A stretch of 64,000 nt of DNA from Vreelandella glaciei (GTDB lineage Bacteria > Pseudomonadota > Gammaproteobacteria > Pseudomonadales > Halomonadaceae). Each line of letters starts with the position of its first letter. Within the stretch, counting starts at the first letter, position 1. The translations under genes were made by a program, and so were the position numbers. The notes below the pieces were generated by a model. It worked only from the letters and a program-made list of their open reading frames with translations. It had not been told where the DNA came from and ran no database searches. The stretch lies in the NCBI RefSeq assembly GCF_013415125.1, contig NZ_JACCDE010000005.1, positions 117,128-181,127 on the forward strand, in the 5' to 3' direction. This document shows, piece by piece, positions 9,711 to 18,663 of this stretch.

Positions 9711-11522
9711 TTAGATAGCGCTGGCATGCTCGACCATTAACTGCAGCGTCTCGCGGCCGCGCCAGCGATTGCGATTGAGCTTATAGGCGCAGTGCAGCGT
9801 ATCGCCTACGTTAAAACCTGGCAGTTCCCCCGGCGTTAACGCACGAAACCAGATCGCTTTGCAGGTCACCGGGCCAGTGGAGAGTTCCAGCATCAGGTGC
9901 GCGCCGTCGGCACCCACCGGGCGCAGCGCCTCGACAATAAAGCGGCCTTCAAACAGCGGCGGGTCAAATTCCCGTCCGTAGGGGCCGAGCGTTTCGATCT
10001 CTTGCAGGGTGGTCAGCGAAAGCTGCGCTGTTGAAAGCTCGCCATCCGTCCATAGGCGCGGATAGAGCGTTCGCCCCTCCAACTGCTCGCCTACAGCCCT
10101 CAAGAAAGCCGCTTTAAAAGCGTCAAGCTGATCCCGTGGCACGCCTACCCCTGCCGCGCCACTATGGCCGCCAAAGCGTGGTAACGCCTCGGGAGCAAGC
10201 TCATAGGTACGCTGAAGAGCATCGCGCAGGTGCAGTCCGTCAATTGAGCGGCCAGAGCCGGTTAGCATGCCCGGTGCTGTTGCTTGAGTTAGCACCAGTG
10301 CCGGGCGCCCGTAGGCCTGGACCAATCGCGAGGCGACGATACCCTGTACGCCGGGGTGCCCGTCTTCAAGCAGCACCACCACGGCGGGCTCGTCGGCGTC
10401 CAGCGCCGCTGTAGCTAGAGTGCGCGCCTCGGCGGCCATATCGGCCTCAATTGCTTTACGGGACTGATTATCCTGATCCAGCACGTCGAGCTGGCGATTG
10501 GCGACTCCATCGTTCTCGGCCAGCATAAAGTGCAGTGCCGCATAGGGGTCGTCCAGCCGCGAACGGGCGTTGATCCGCGGCCCCATCTGAAACGCTAACG
10601 TCTCCGCGTTAAACGGCACGCTGTCGGCGCCTAAGCGCGTGGCCATGGCCCGCCAGCACGCGGCGTCCATGCGATTAATCAGCGTTAAACCATGATTAAC
10701 CACCGCGCGGTTGGCGGGGCTGCCACCCAGGGAAACGCAATCCGCTACCGTGCCTAGCGCTACGTAAGAGAGCCAGGGCGACAGTTTAGGTGTTGAATCC
10801 GGCAGCGCTCCCCACTCGATCAATACTCCGCGCGCCAGTGACATCAACAGCCACGCCACCATACAGCCGGCGATGGTTTTGTCAGGATAGTCACAGTCCG
10901 AGCGAGTAGGATTTACGCAGGCATAAGCAGAAGAGGGCGGCCCCTCGATAGGCAGCGCATGGTGGTCGCTGACGACCACGTCGATACCTGCCGCTTTTAG
11001 GCGCGCGATTCTTGGCTCATCGGAGCTGCCACAGTCGGCGGTAATCACCAGGGTCGGAAACGGCTTTTGCGCCAGGGTGCGCTCTACCAGCGGCAAGCTG
11101 ATGCCGTAGCCGTCGTTAATACGATGGCCAATCAGGCTGTGCAGCTTGCCTTCCGGCACCCCAAACAGCTCCACCAGCGTGCGCCGGATCACCACGTGGG
11201 AGGTAATGCCATCCACGTCGTAGTCGGTAAGAATACCGATCGCCTCACCTTCTGCCACCGCCTGAGCGATACGTTCGGCGGCGCGGCGCCCATCTGCAAG
11301 CTTCTCGGGATGCGCCAGATAACGCAGGCTGGGCTCGATTAATGGTAGCAACTCTCCGCTGTAACCAGGCAAGCGGGAGGCTAGCAATCGCGCCTGCAGT
11401 TCGCTTAACCCTTCCGCTTGTGCACGGGTATAAAGCGCCTCGTCCACCGGACGAGGCTCTAAGCGCGGCCTGGTTGTGCTAGCAGACAGCGTGCTATGGG
11501 GTAAATCGATCACTGAGGTCAT
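9711..11522 (-). CDS. recJ: RecJ-like single-stranded-DNA-specific exonuclease
   Basis: The 603-aa DHH-superfamily protein should degrade single-stranded DNA 5' to 3' in recombination and mismatch repair. Motif I reads DYDVDG (usually D-A-D-G), DHH is in VVVSDHHALP, DHHA1 has GHSGAAG, and GRSIDGLHLRDAL near residue 430 is well conserved. The usual NAAGRLDD is NARSRLDD here and VDNG is ADCG, so this is a rather divergent RecJ. An ATG at 11522 with GAG nearby is preferred to the upstream in-frame start at 11585, which would overlap thrC. It follows thrC after 22 bp on the same strand. Confidence 0.85.
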   Translation of the reverse strand: MTSVIDLPHSTLSASTTRPRLEPRPVDEALYTRAQAEGLSELQARLLASRLPGYSGELLPLIEPSLRYLAHPEKLADGRRAAERIAQAVAEGEAIGILTDYDVDGITSHVVIRRTLVELFGVPEGKLHSLIGHRINDGYGISLPLVERTLAQKPFPTLVITADCGSSDEPRIARLKAAGIDVVVSDHHALPIEGPPSSAYACVNPTRSDCDYPDKTIAGCMVAWLLMSLARGVLIEWGALPDSTPKLSPWLSYVALGTVADCVSLGGSPANRAVVNHGLTLINRMDAACWRAMATRLGADSVPFNAETLAFQMGPRINARSRLDDPYAALHFMLAENDGVANRQLDVLDQDNQSRKAIEADMAAEARTLATAALDADEPAVVVLLEDGHPGVQGIVASRLVQAYGRPALVLTQATAPGMLTGSGRSIDGLHLRDALQRTYELAPEALPRFGGHSGAAGVGVPRDQLDAFKAAFLRAVGEQLEGRTLYPRLWTDGELSTAQLSLTTLQEIETLGPYGREFDPPLFEGRFIVEALRPVGADGAHLMLELSTGPVTCKAIWFRALTPGELPGFNVGDTLHCAYKLNRNRWRGRETLQLMVEHASAI

Positions 11523-11544
11523 CGCTGTCTCAACGAACGGGCAT

Positions 11545-12933
11545 TCAACGCCGGTTTTCCGCGACAAACTGCTGAACGGCGGCAAGCTCTGCTGGAAGCA
11601 CGGTATAACGCTCTTCGCGCTCTAGCAGGTCTTCCATATGCGGTGGCAGTGGCACGCCCAGGAAGCCCGCTTTCACCACGGCTTCGGCAAACTTGGCCGG
11701 ATGCGCCGTCGCCAGGGTAATCACCGGCGTTGACTGATCAGCGCGGGCGCGCTCGGCGGCAATATAACCGGTCGCCGTATGCGGATCGAGCATCTCACCG
11801 GTGCGTTTATGAGCGTCACGGATCACTTCCAGAATCGTTGCATCGTCCACGCTGTAGCTTGCGAACTTCTCGCGCAGCTTGGCAAGCGGTGCGTCGGCCA
11901 AGGCCGTAGGCTCCTGCTGGAAACGCTCAAGCAGGGCTGCCACGGCCATACCGTCGCGGTCGTAAGCATCAAACAGCAGCCGCTCGAAGTTAGACGACAC
12001 CACGATATCCATAGAGGGAGCCAAAGTAGCCGCCAACTCCTTTTTGGAGAAGTCGTTGGCGGCCAGCGTACGGTGCAGAATATCGTTGGCGTTAGTAGCG
12101 ATGATGAACTGCTTCACCGGCAGGCCCATTTTGTAGGCCATGTAGCCTGCAAACACATTACCGAAGTTGGCGGAGGGCACGCAGAAGCTCACCTCGCGGT
12201 GCGGTGCGCCCAGCGCAACGCCTGAGGCGATGTAGTAAACGATCTGGGCCATAATACGCGCCCAGTTGATCGAATTCACCGCCACCAGACGTGTACCGTT
12301 CAAGAACGTTTGGTCGGCAAAGCTTGCCTTGACCATCGCCTGGGCGTCGTCGAAATTGCCTTCGATGGCAATATTGAAGACGTTATTGGCCAGTACCGAG
12401 GTCATTTGACGGCGTTGCACTTCCGAGACCCGGTTGTGCGGATGCAGGATAAAAATATCCAAGTTGTCGCAGTGGCGACAGCCTTCAATCGCTGCAGAGC
12501 CAGTATCACCCGACGTCGCGCCCATGATCACCGCGCGCTCGCCACGCTTTTTCAGGAAGTGATCCAGCAAGCGGCCTAACAGTTGAAGCGCCACATCTTT
12601 AAACGCCAGCGTCGGCCCATGAAACTGCTCAAGCAGGAAGTGATTGGCATCTAGCTGCTTAAGCGGCACGACCGCATCGTGATTAAACGTCGCGTAGGCT
12701 TCGGTCACAATGCTACGGAACGTCGTGTCGTCGATCTCGCCGTTCACAAACGGCTTCATCACCCGAAAGGCGATCTCCGCATAGGAAAGCCCGGCCATAT
12801 CGGCGAGCTCTTCGCGGGAGAATTCAGGCAGTGTTTCCGGGACATATAAGCCGCCGTCGCTGGCCATGCCGGTAAGCACTACTTCTTCAAAAGAGAGCGC
12901 AGGCGCCTGCCCACGCGTGCTGATATAGCGCAT
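11545..12933 (-). CDS. thrC: Threonine synthase
   Basis: The PLP enzyme (462 aa) turns O-phosphohomoserine into threonine, the last step of threonine synthesis. The N-terminus MRYISTRGQAPALSFEEVVL is typical of the class II (E. coli-like) form. The PLP lysine is in GPTLAFKDVALQLLG, and the cofactor phosphate site is in GATSGDTGSAA. It starts 5 bp after the hom stop and is clearly in one operon with it. No attenuator-type leader was seen. Confidence 0.97.
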   Translation of the reverse strand: MRYISTRGQAPALSFEEVVLTGMASDGGLYVPETLPEFSREELADMAGLSYAEIAFRVMKPFVNGEIDDTTFRSIVTEAYATFNHDAVVPLKQLDANHFLLEQFHGPTLAFKDVALQLLGRLLDHFLKKRGERAVIMGATSGDTGSAAIEGCRHCDNLDIFILHPHNRVSEVQRRQMTSVLANNVFNIAIEGNFDDAQAMVKASFADQTFLNGTRLVAVNSINWARIMAQIVYYIASGVALGAPHREVSFCVPSANFGNVFAGYMAYKMGLPVKQFIIATNANDILHRTLAANDFSKKELAATLAPSMDIVVSSNFERLLFDAYDRDGMAVAALLERFQQEPTALADAPLAKLREKFASYSVDDATILEVIRDAHKRTGEMLDPHTATGYIAAERARADQSTPVITLATAHPAKFAEAVVKAGFLGVPLPPHMEDLLEREERYTVLPAELAAVQQFVAENRR

Positions 12934-12938
12934 CTGGG

Positions 12939-14255
12939 CTACTCCCCTTCGTCCAGGCTTTCCACGCGAATGCGTGTTAGCGGCCCGGCGATATCGGCCA
13001 TCGACTCAATTTCACGAATCGCTTCGTTCATCTGCTTCTCTTTGGTGCGGTGGGTCAGCAGAATGATCGGCACCAATTCACCCTCGGTAGCCTCTTTCTG
13101 AATCAGCGCTTCGATAGAGATGCCCTGTTCGGCCAGAATCGTTGCTACTCGCGCCAGCACGCCGGGGCGATCTACCGCCAGTAGACGCAGATAGTAAGCG
13201 GTGATGATGTCTTCCATCGGCATGATGGGTAGCTGGCTGACATCTTCGTCAATGCCGCTGAACGCCAAGTAAGGCACCCGGTAGTGGTGATCGGTGGAGA
13301 TATCCCGGGCTACGTCGAGCAAATCGGCCACGACCGCTGAAGCAGTCGGCTCTGCACCTGCACCAGCACCGTAGTAAAGCGTCGGCCCAACGGCATCGCC
13401 CATGATCGCAATCGCGTTTTTCACGCCATGCACATTGGCCAGCAGGCGCTCTTTAGGAATCAGCGTGGGATGCACGCGCAGCTCCAGGCCTTGGTCGGTG
13501 CGTTTGGAGATACCCAGGTGCTTGATCACATAGCCAAGGTTATCAGCCTGCTCGACATCTTCCGCGGTAATCCGCGAAATGCCTTCGGTAAAGGCTTTCT
13601 CAAACTGCAGCGGCACGCCGTAAGCAATCGAGGCCAAAATCGTCAGCTTGTGCGCGGCGTCGATACCTTCCACATCAAAAGTGGGATCGGATTCGGCGTA
13701 GCCCAACGCTTGGGCTTCTGCGAGCACGTCTTCAAAGGCACGGCCTTCGTCGCGCATATGGGTAAGAATATAGTTGCCGGTGCCGTTGATAATGCCCGCT
13801 ACCCATTCGATACGGTTGGCACCCAAGCCTTCGCGCAACGACTTAATCACCGGAATACCACCCGCGACCGCGGCTTCAAACGCCACGATAACGCCCTTTT
13901 CGTGGGCAGCCTTGAAGATTTCGTTACCGTGCACGGCAATCAGCGCTTTGTTGGCGGTGACCACGTGCTTGCCGTTGGCGATCGCCGTCAGCACCAGTTC
14001 GCGAGCGATATCGTAACCGCCAATCAGCTCCACCAGAACATCGACATTGGGGTTGGTGGCAACTTCAAACACATCAGAGGTGGCATTGATGCCGGTAATA
14101 TCGCAGTCAGGATGAATACTGCGGTGAGCAACCTGCTCAATCACAATAGGACGGCCAGCACGACGCGCAATATCGTCAGCGTTGCGGGTCAATACGTTAA
14201 AGGTGCCGCCACCGACAGTGCCTAAACCACAAATACCTACTCTTACCGGTTTCAA
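12939..14255 (-). CDS. hom: Homoserine dehydrogenase (with ACT domain)
   Basis: The 438-aa enzyme reduces aspartate semialdehyde to homoserine with NAD(P)H, the branch point to threonine and methionine. The N-terminal Rossmann motif is VGICGLGTVGGGTFNVL; the catalytic region has GIINGTGNYILTHM and GYAESDPTFDVEGIDAAHKL. A C-terminal ACT domain (from about residue 350, YYLRLLAVDRPGVLARVATI) gives feedback control by threonine. It is a monofunctional form, not fused to aspartokinase. thrC follows directly. Confidence 0.97.
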   Translation of the reverse strand: MKPVRVGICGLGTVGGGTFNVLTRNADDIARRAGRPIVIEQVAHRSIHPDCDITGINATSDVFEVATNPNVDVLVELIGGYDIARELVLTAIANGKHVVTANKALIAVHGNEIFKAAHEKGVIVAFEAAVAGGIPVIKSLREGLGANRIEWVAGIINGTGNYILTHMRDEGRAFEDVLAEAQALGYAESDPTFDVEGIDAAHKLTILASIAYGVPLQFEKAFTEGISRITAEDVEQADNLGYVIKHLGISKRTDQGLELRVHPTLIPKERLLANVHGVKNAIAIMGDAVGPTLYYGAGAGAEPTASAVVADLLDVARDISTDHHYRVPYLAFSGIDEDVSQLPIMPMEDIITAYYLRLLAVDRPGVLARVATILAEQGISIEALIQKEATEGELVPIILLTHRTKEKQMNEAIREIESMADIAGPLTRIRVESLDEGE

Positions 14256-14388
14256 AATACTTCCCCTTTCGTGTTGTGCACCTGGTGGTGCTGGTCTTAA
14301 ATTTAGTCTTAAAAGCGGTTTTATAAGCTCTTAACCACACGCGTTAAGACAGTATCTCAGCGTTGTATGCCGTCTAATCGTTGCGGCA

Positions 14389-15138
14389 CTACTCCTCGTC
14401 ATCCAAGCCTAACATGGCGGTGAGCCGCTCGGGTGGTACAAATCCAGGGACCAACTGCCCATCGGGCAAAATAATCGCCGGTGTCCCCTGCACGCCCAGG
14501 GCTTTACCCAGCTCATATTGGCCAGCTACCGGATTGTCGCAGTCTGCCGCGCTGGCAATAGCCTCGCCTTCTTTGGCTTGAGTCATCGCTTCGCTGCGAT
14601 TATCTGAGCACCACACCTGCTTCAGCGTGTTGGCGGCTTGGCTCCCCATGCCCGCACGAGGAAACGCCAGATAATGAACGGCGATACCGCGCTCATTTAG
14701 GTCGGGAATCGTTTCGTGTAAGCGGGCACAGTAAGGGCATGTGGGGTCGGTAAACACCGTGACAGTTGCCTTCGGCTCATCAGCTCCGCGGAAAATCACT
14801 CGCTCGCTTTCCGGCACGGCTGCTAACGCATCAGCACGCTCTTGATTCTGCTCTTGTTCGGTCAAATTCACCAAACCGTTATCGGCATTTTCATACAGAT
14901 CGCCGACAAGAAAGTGGCTACCGTCCGCATTGGAGTAGAAGGATTCGCCGCTCTCCAACCGCACATGGTAAACGCCACTCATGGGCGTCTCCGTCACCGT
15001 TTCCACCGGCATCGCCTGACCATTAACGCTAAGGGATTCTGAAAGGCGGTCTGTTATCGCATCAGCCTGAGCGGCAACAGGTAATAGACTACCCGCTATT
15101 AATAACGGAAATACTAAAAAACGGCGTTGACGCATCAT
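14389..15138 (-). CDS. dsbC: Thiol:disulfide interchange protein DsbC
   Basis: The 249-aa periplasmic protein reshuffles wrong disulfide bonds in exported proteins. After a signal peptide (RRFLVFPLLIAGSLLPVAAQ-ADA) comes the dimerisation domain, a linker helix and a thioredoxin fold with the active site DPTCPYCARLHE. A second cysteine pair (WCSDN ... ADCDNP) and the cis-Pro loop GVQGTPAIILPDG are present. Of two adjacent ATGs, the first at 15138 has GAGG eight bases upstream. The gene starts 4 bp after the xerD stop, as in Pseudomonas. Confidence 0.95.
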   Translation of the reverse strand: MMRQRRFLVFPLLIAGSLLPVAAQADAITDRLSESLSVNGQAMPVETVTETPMSGVYHVRLESGESFYSNADGSHFLVGDLYENADNGLVNLTEQEQNQERADALAAVPESERVIFRGADEPKATVTVFTDPTCPYCARLHETIPDLNERGIAVHYLAFPRAGMGSQAANTLKQVWCSDNRSEAMTQAKEGEAIASAADCDNPVAGQYELGKALGVQGTPAIILPDGQLVPGFVPPERLTAMLGLDDEE

Positions 15139-15142
15139 CAAT

Positions 15143-16024
15143 TCAACCTCGTGGGTGATGTTCTGCATGTAGGCTTTCCAAGCGCGCTTGGGCCACATGG
15201 GTATAAATTTGGGTCGTCGATAAATCGCTATGACCCAGCAGCAGCTGTACGACCCGCAAATTGGCCCCATGATTCAATAAATGGGTCGCAAATGCATGGC
15301 GAAGTGTGTGCGGTGACAGTGGCCGGGTAATCCCTGCTGTGATGGCATGTACCTTAATGCGGTGCCAAAACGTTTGCCGGGTCATGGCTTTATCGCCCCG
15401 GCCTGGGAACAGCGCTGGGCGCGTTGGGTCACTCATCAGCGCCAGCCGCGCGGTCTCCATATAGTGCGCAATCCAATCCGCGGCTTCTTCACCCATCGGC
15501 ACCAGGCGGTCTTTATCACCCTTACCACGCACCCGCACCACGTTTTGGCGAAGGTTCACTGCATCGCCGGTCAGCCCCACCAGCTCTGACACCCGTAGGC
15601 CACAGGCGTAAAGTAACTCCAACATGGCACGATCGCGCACGCCTAAAGGCGTCTCCGTATCCGGCGCCATCAGCAGGCGCTCTACTTCGTCTTCTTCCAA
15701 CGTATTAGGCAAGCCGGGAATGATGCGCGGCAGCTTGATGTCAGTGAGCGGGTCACTCATCACCTGGTTATTTAAGCGCCCCCAGCGGTAGAAGCTGCGC
15801 AGCGTCGACAGTAGCCGGGCATTGCTGCGCAGTTGATAGCCTTCCTCTCGGCGGCTGGCCAGCCACTCACTGAGTCGCTCCGGGGGCGGTGCCAAGAGGG
15901 CTTCACCGTGGCTCTCCAAGTGGGTTTGCCAGGCGGTTAAGTCACGCCGATAGGCGGATAACGTATGGTCGCTGGCGCCCTGCTCTAACCACAGGGCATC
16001 CAAAAAAGCATCGATAACGCTCAT
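15143..16024 (-). CDS. xerD: Tyrosine recombinase XerD
   Basis: This 293-aa site-specific recombinase works with XerC at dif to resolve chromosome dimers. An N-terminal core-binding domain (SAM-like, about residues 1-90) is followed by the catalytic domain with the first Arg in YACGLRVSELVGL, the HxxR motif in SPHTLRHAFATHLL, then LLLGHSDLSTTQIYTH with the nucleophilic Tyr. The position upstream of dsbC-hom-thrC matches the xerD locus of other gammaproteobacteria, which supports XerD over XerC. Confidence 0.95.
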   Translation of the reverse strand: MSVIDAFLDALWLEQGASDHTLSAYRRDLTAWQTHLESHGEALLAPPPERLSEWLASRREEGYQLRSNARLLSTLRSFYRWGRLNNQVMSDPLTDIKLPRIIPGLPNTLEEDEVERLLMAPDTETPLGVRDRAMLELLYACGLRVSELVGLTGDAVNLRQNVVRVRGKGDKDRLVPMGEEAADWIAHYMETARLALMSDPTRPALFPGRGDKAMTRQTFWHRIKVHAITAGITRPLSPHTLRHAFATHLLNHGANLRVVQLLLGHSDLSTTQIYTHVAQARLESLHAEHHPRG

Positions 16025-16063
16025 ACGTTAGTCACCTCCAGTCGCTTTTATTGAGCGACATAA

Positions 16064-16097
16064 ACAAAACCCCGCCCCGCAAAGCGGTGACGGGGTC
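16064..16097 (-). terminator. Terminator of the rpsP-rimM-trmD-rplS operon
   Basis: On the minus strand CCCCG ... CGGGG encloses an inner CCGC-TTT-GCGG stem and is followed by TTTTGTTTAT. It lies 60 bp past the rplS stop and before xerD. Confidence 0.8.
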
Positions 16098-16156
16098 TTG
16101 GTATCCAGGCGAGACGCAGATCAAAGTACCGCGCTCGCCTTGGGAACAGTGGCGGT

Positions 16157-16513
16157 TTAAGCCAACTTTTCCTTGATACGTGCAGAACGACCGCTGCGCT
16201 CGCGCAGGTAGTAAAGCTTGGCTTGACGCACGTCACCGCGACGCTTGACTTCGATTGAGTCAACCAGCGGGCTGTAGGTCTGGAAAGTACGCTCTACGCC
16301 AACGCCGTGAGAAATTTTACGCACGGTGAAAGCGGAGTTCAGGCCACGGTTACGCTTACCGATGACCACACCTTCAAACGCCTGCAGACGCTCGCGAGTA
16401 CCTTCTTTTACTTTTACCTGAACGACAATAGTGTCGCCGGGGGCAAAGGCAGGAATTTCCTTGCCCATTTGCTCAGATTCGATCGCCTGGATCACTTTGC
16501 TTTTGCTGCTCAT
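16157..16513 (-). CDS. rplS: 50S ribosomal protein L19
   Basis: The 118-aa protein sits at the 30S-50S interface of the ribosome. The sequence [20 protein letters not shown] and [20 protein letters not shown] are diagnostic of bL19. Three ATG codons stand in a row; the last (16513, giving MSSKSKV) has GGAG at seven bases and is preferred. Last gene of the rpsP-rimM-trmD-rplS operon. Confidence 0.97.
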   Translation of the reverse strand: MSSKSKVIQAIESEQMGKEIPAFAPGDTIVVQVKVKEGTRERLQAFEGVVIGKRNRGLNSAFTVRKISHGVGVERTFQTYSPLVDSIEVKRRGDVRQAKLYYLRERSGRSARIKEKLA

Positions 16514-16655
16514 CATCATACTCCTGAATAACGTGTTGGCTTGACCGCTCAATCATGGGTGGCGGAAGCCGTGATCCCGGCGCTCGAAACGAGCTACGCG
16601 GGAGTCGTTATGGGTGACACAGGTGCGCTTTTTCGCCCTGCACCGCCGCTCTGGC

Positions 16656-17510
16656 CTAATGAGTGGACAGAGCGTGTTCCTCGATAAACTCGTTCAACAG
16701 CTTGCGCTGTTCGGCGTCTAACGGTCGCCCTTCCAACAGATCGGGACGACGCTGCCATGTACGGCCTAGCGACTGCTTTAACCGCCAGCGCTTGATGGCT
16801 GCATGATTACCGCTTAACAGCACATCCGGCACTTGGCGCCCGTCAATGACTTCGGGACGAGTATAGTGCGGGCAGTCTAACAGACCGTCATTAAACGAGT
16901 CTTCGACAGCGGAGTCCTGATGGCCCAGCACGCCGGGAATCAGCCTTGCCGCTGCATCAATTAGCACCATTGCTGGCAGCTCACCGCCGCTCAACACATA
17001 GTCGCCAATCGACCACTCTTCATCGATGTCACTCTCCACCACGCGTTCATCAATGCCTTCATAGCGTCCTGCCACGACCACTAAAGGCCCGGCGGAAGCC
17101 AGTGCTTGAACGCCCTGCTGATCCAGCTTACGCCCCTGGGGCGAGAGGTAGATCACCGTCGGCACTAAGCCGGTGGCTTGCTGCGCCCGTTCCCGGGCTG
17201 CAAAGATCGCTGCGCGCAGGGTGTCGACTTTCATCAACATCCCTGGACCACCGCCATAGGGGCGGTCATCTACGCTACGATGGCGGTCAGTGGCGTAATC
17301 CCGCGGGTTCCAAAACTCCAGTGCGACACGCTGTTTCTCTACCGCTCGCCCGACCACGCCCTGTTGCGTTAACGCGTCGAACATTTCGGGAAACAACGAC
17401 ACCACACCAATCCACATTGCAGGCGCTACTGCTTCACTCTCCGCTGCCGGAGCGTTGCCACTATCCAACTCAGTTGAGCCGGAAGATGCATCATTACTCA
17501 AACTGTTCAT
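16656..17510 (-). CDS. trmD: tRNA (guanosine(37)-N1)-methyltransferase
   Basis: The SPOUT methyltransferase makes m1G37 in tRNAs and prevents frameshifting. Core motifs are [36 protein letters not shown], and the knotted cofactor site [13 protein letters not shown] ... [20 protein letters not shown]. The homologous part starts at the Met at 17417; before it lies an in-frame Ser/Asp/Ala-rich extension of about 31 residues that opens with ATG at 17510, or TTG at 17522 overlapping the rimM stop. No good ribosome site precedes the internal Met, so the extended form is annotated, but the start is uncertain. Confidence 0.93.
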   Translation of the reverse strand: MNSLSNDASSGSTELDSGNAPAAESEAVAPAMWIGVVSLFPEMFDALTQQGVVGRAVEKQRVALEFWNPRDYATDRHRSVDDRPYGGGPGMLMKVDTLRAAIFAARERAQQATGLVPTVIYLSPQGRKLDQQGVQALASAGPLVVVAGRYEGIDERVVESDIDEEWSIGDYVLSGGELPAMVLIDAAARLIPGVLGHQDSAVEDSFNDGLLDCPHYTRPEVIDGRQVPDVLLSGNHAAIKRWRLKQSLGRTWQRRPDLLEGRPLDAEQRKLLNEFIEEHALSTH

Positions 17511-17518
17511 AAGTTTGG

Positions 17519-18064
17519 TCAAAACTCAGGGTCCCAATCGACGACCATGCGGCCCTCTTGGGAGCTGATTTCAACAATGACATCATCTGGCAAAAATGGC
17601 AGCAGTCGCTCGCGCTTGTCGATTGCGTCTGAATCACCGCGAACCACCATGACATCGTTGGCGCCGGTTTCAAACAGGTAGCTTACCCGCCCTAACCGCT
17701 CGCCGGCCTGAGTGAAGACCGTCATGCCTTCAAGCTCATGCCAATAGTATTCGCCGTCAGAAAGCTTAGGTAGTGTTTCTTTGGGCATCAGAATGTCCGT
17801 TTGGGCTAATGCTTCCGCCGCACTACGGTCATCGACCCCTTCAAGCTGCACTACAATTCCCTTGCCCTGTCGACGCCCCTGAACAATGCTCATGCGCTTA
17901 AGGGTTTCACCTTGGCGCACCCACCATTCTGGGTATTCGAGAATGCTGTCCATCGGGCTAGTGTAGGAGTACACCTTGAGCCAACCTTTCACCCCATAAG
18001 GGCTAGTCAGCTTGCCTAGCACCACATGCGTGTCGTCAGTTTGGCTTATTTCAAAACGCGTCAT
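17519..18064 (-). CDS. rimM: 16S rRNA processing/30S maturation factor RimM
   Basis: The 181-aa factor helps maturation of the 30S head by binding S19. The N-terminal motif [20 protein letters not shown] and the C-terminal PRC barrel ([20 protein letters not shown], then [12 protein letters not shown]) fit the family well. Second gene of the rpsP operon, 61 bp after rpsP, and closely linked to trmD. Confidence 0.96.
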   Translation of the reverse strand: MTRFEISQTDDTHVVLGKLTSPYGVKGWLKVYSYTSPMDSILEYPEWWVRQGETLKRMSIVQGRRQGKGIVVQLEGVDDRSAAEALAQTDILMPKETLPKLSDGEYYWHELEGMTVFTQAGERLGRVSYLFETGANDVMVVRGDSDAIDKRERLLPFLPDDVIVEISSQEGRMVVDWDPEF

Positions 18065-18125
18065 TGACGACCTCAGCTAACCCAGCATTCATCTAATGTC
18101 ACACTACAGAACCCACAATGCAGGC

Positions 18126-18374
18126 TTAAGCCTGTTTGCGTGCTTCTTTAACCAGCTCAGCAACACGACCAGACAACTGGGCGCCTTGGCTCTGCCAGTG
18201 AACAACGCGATCTAGGTCAACGCGCAGACGCTCTTCCTGACCACGGGCAACCGGGTTGAAGAAGCCGATACGCTCGATGAAACGACCGTCGCGGGCGTTA
18301 CGAGAGTCAGTAACGGTCAAGTGGTAAAAGGGACGCTTCTTGGCGCCACCACGGGCCAAACGAATGGTAACCAT
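18126..18374 (-). CDS. rpsP: 30S ribosomal protein S16
   Basis: The 82-aa protein begins [20 protein letters not shown], the bS16 signature, and helps early 30S assembly. It is the first gene of rpsP-rimM-trmD-rplS. The 289 bp upstream, to the ffh stop, contain no other gene and must hold the operon promoter. Confidence 0.97.
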   Translation of the reverse strand: MVTIRLARGGAKKRPFYHLTVTDSRNARDGRFIERIGFFNPVARGQEERLRVDLDRVVHWQSQGAQLSGRVAELVKEARKQA

Positions 18375-18663
18375 ACGATAACTATCCTTCGGTTGAGGTT
18401 ACGAGAGTGTGTTGTTAGCGCAAACCGCTATCGGAACACTCTTCGTGCTGTTTTCTTGGCGCTAAGCCCGCATAAGGCATGCTTAGTACCATTAAGGCCT
18501 TCACTGAGACTGTTACCGCTACGTTTTTAACGTATTTTAGGCAACACCCACGCATGAAGAGGCCGCATTCTACGCAAATGCGCTCGGCTTGGAAAGCCTG
18601 ACAGCCAGAAAACTCACAGGCCGTCAACCTCACCAAGCGCATCAGCACGTTACTGTTAGTGTT

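Noticed and set aside
13428..14225. Long 265-codon plus-strand frame
   Set aside because: It is entirely antisense to hom, which is strongly conserved; no ribosome site and no recognisable motif.
14256..14388. Possible threonine attenuator near hom-thrC
   Set aside because: No leader peptide rich in Thr or Ile and no terminator/antiterminator pair was seen.
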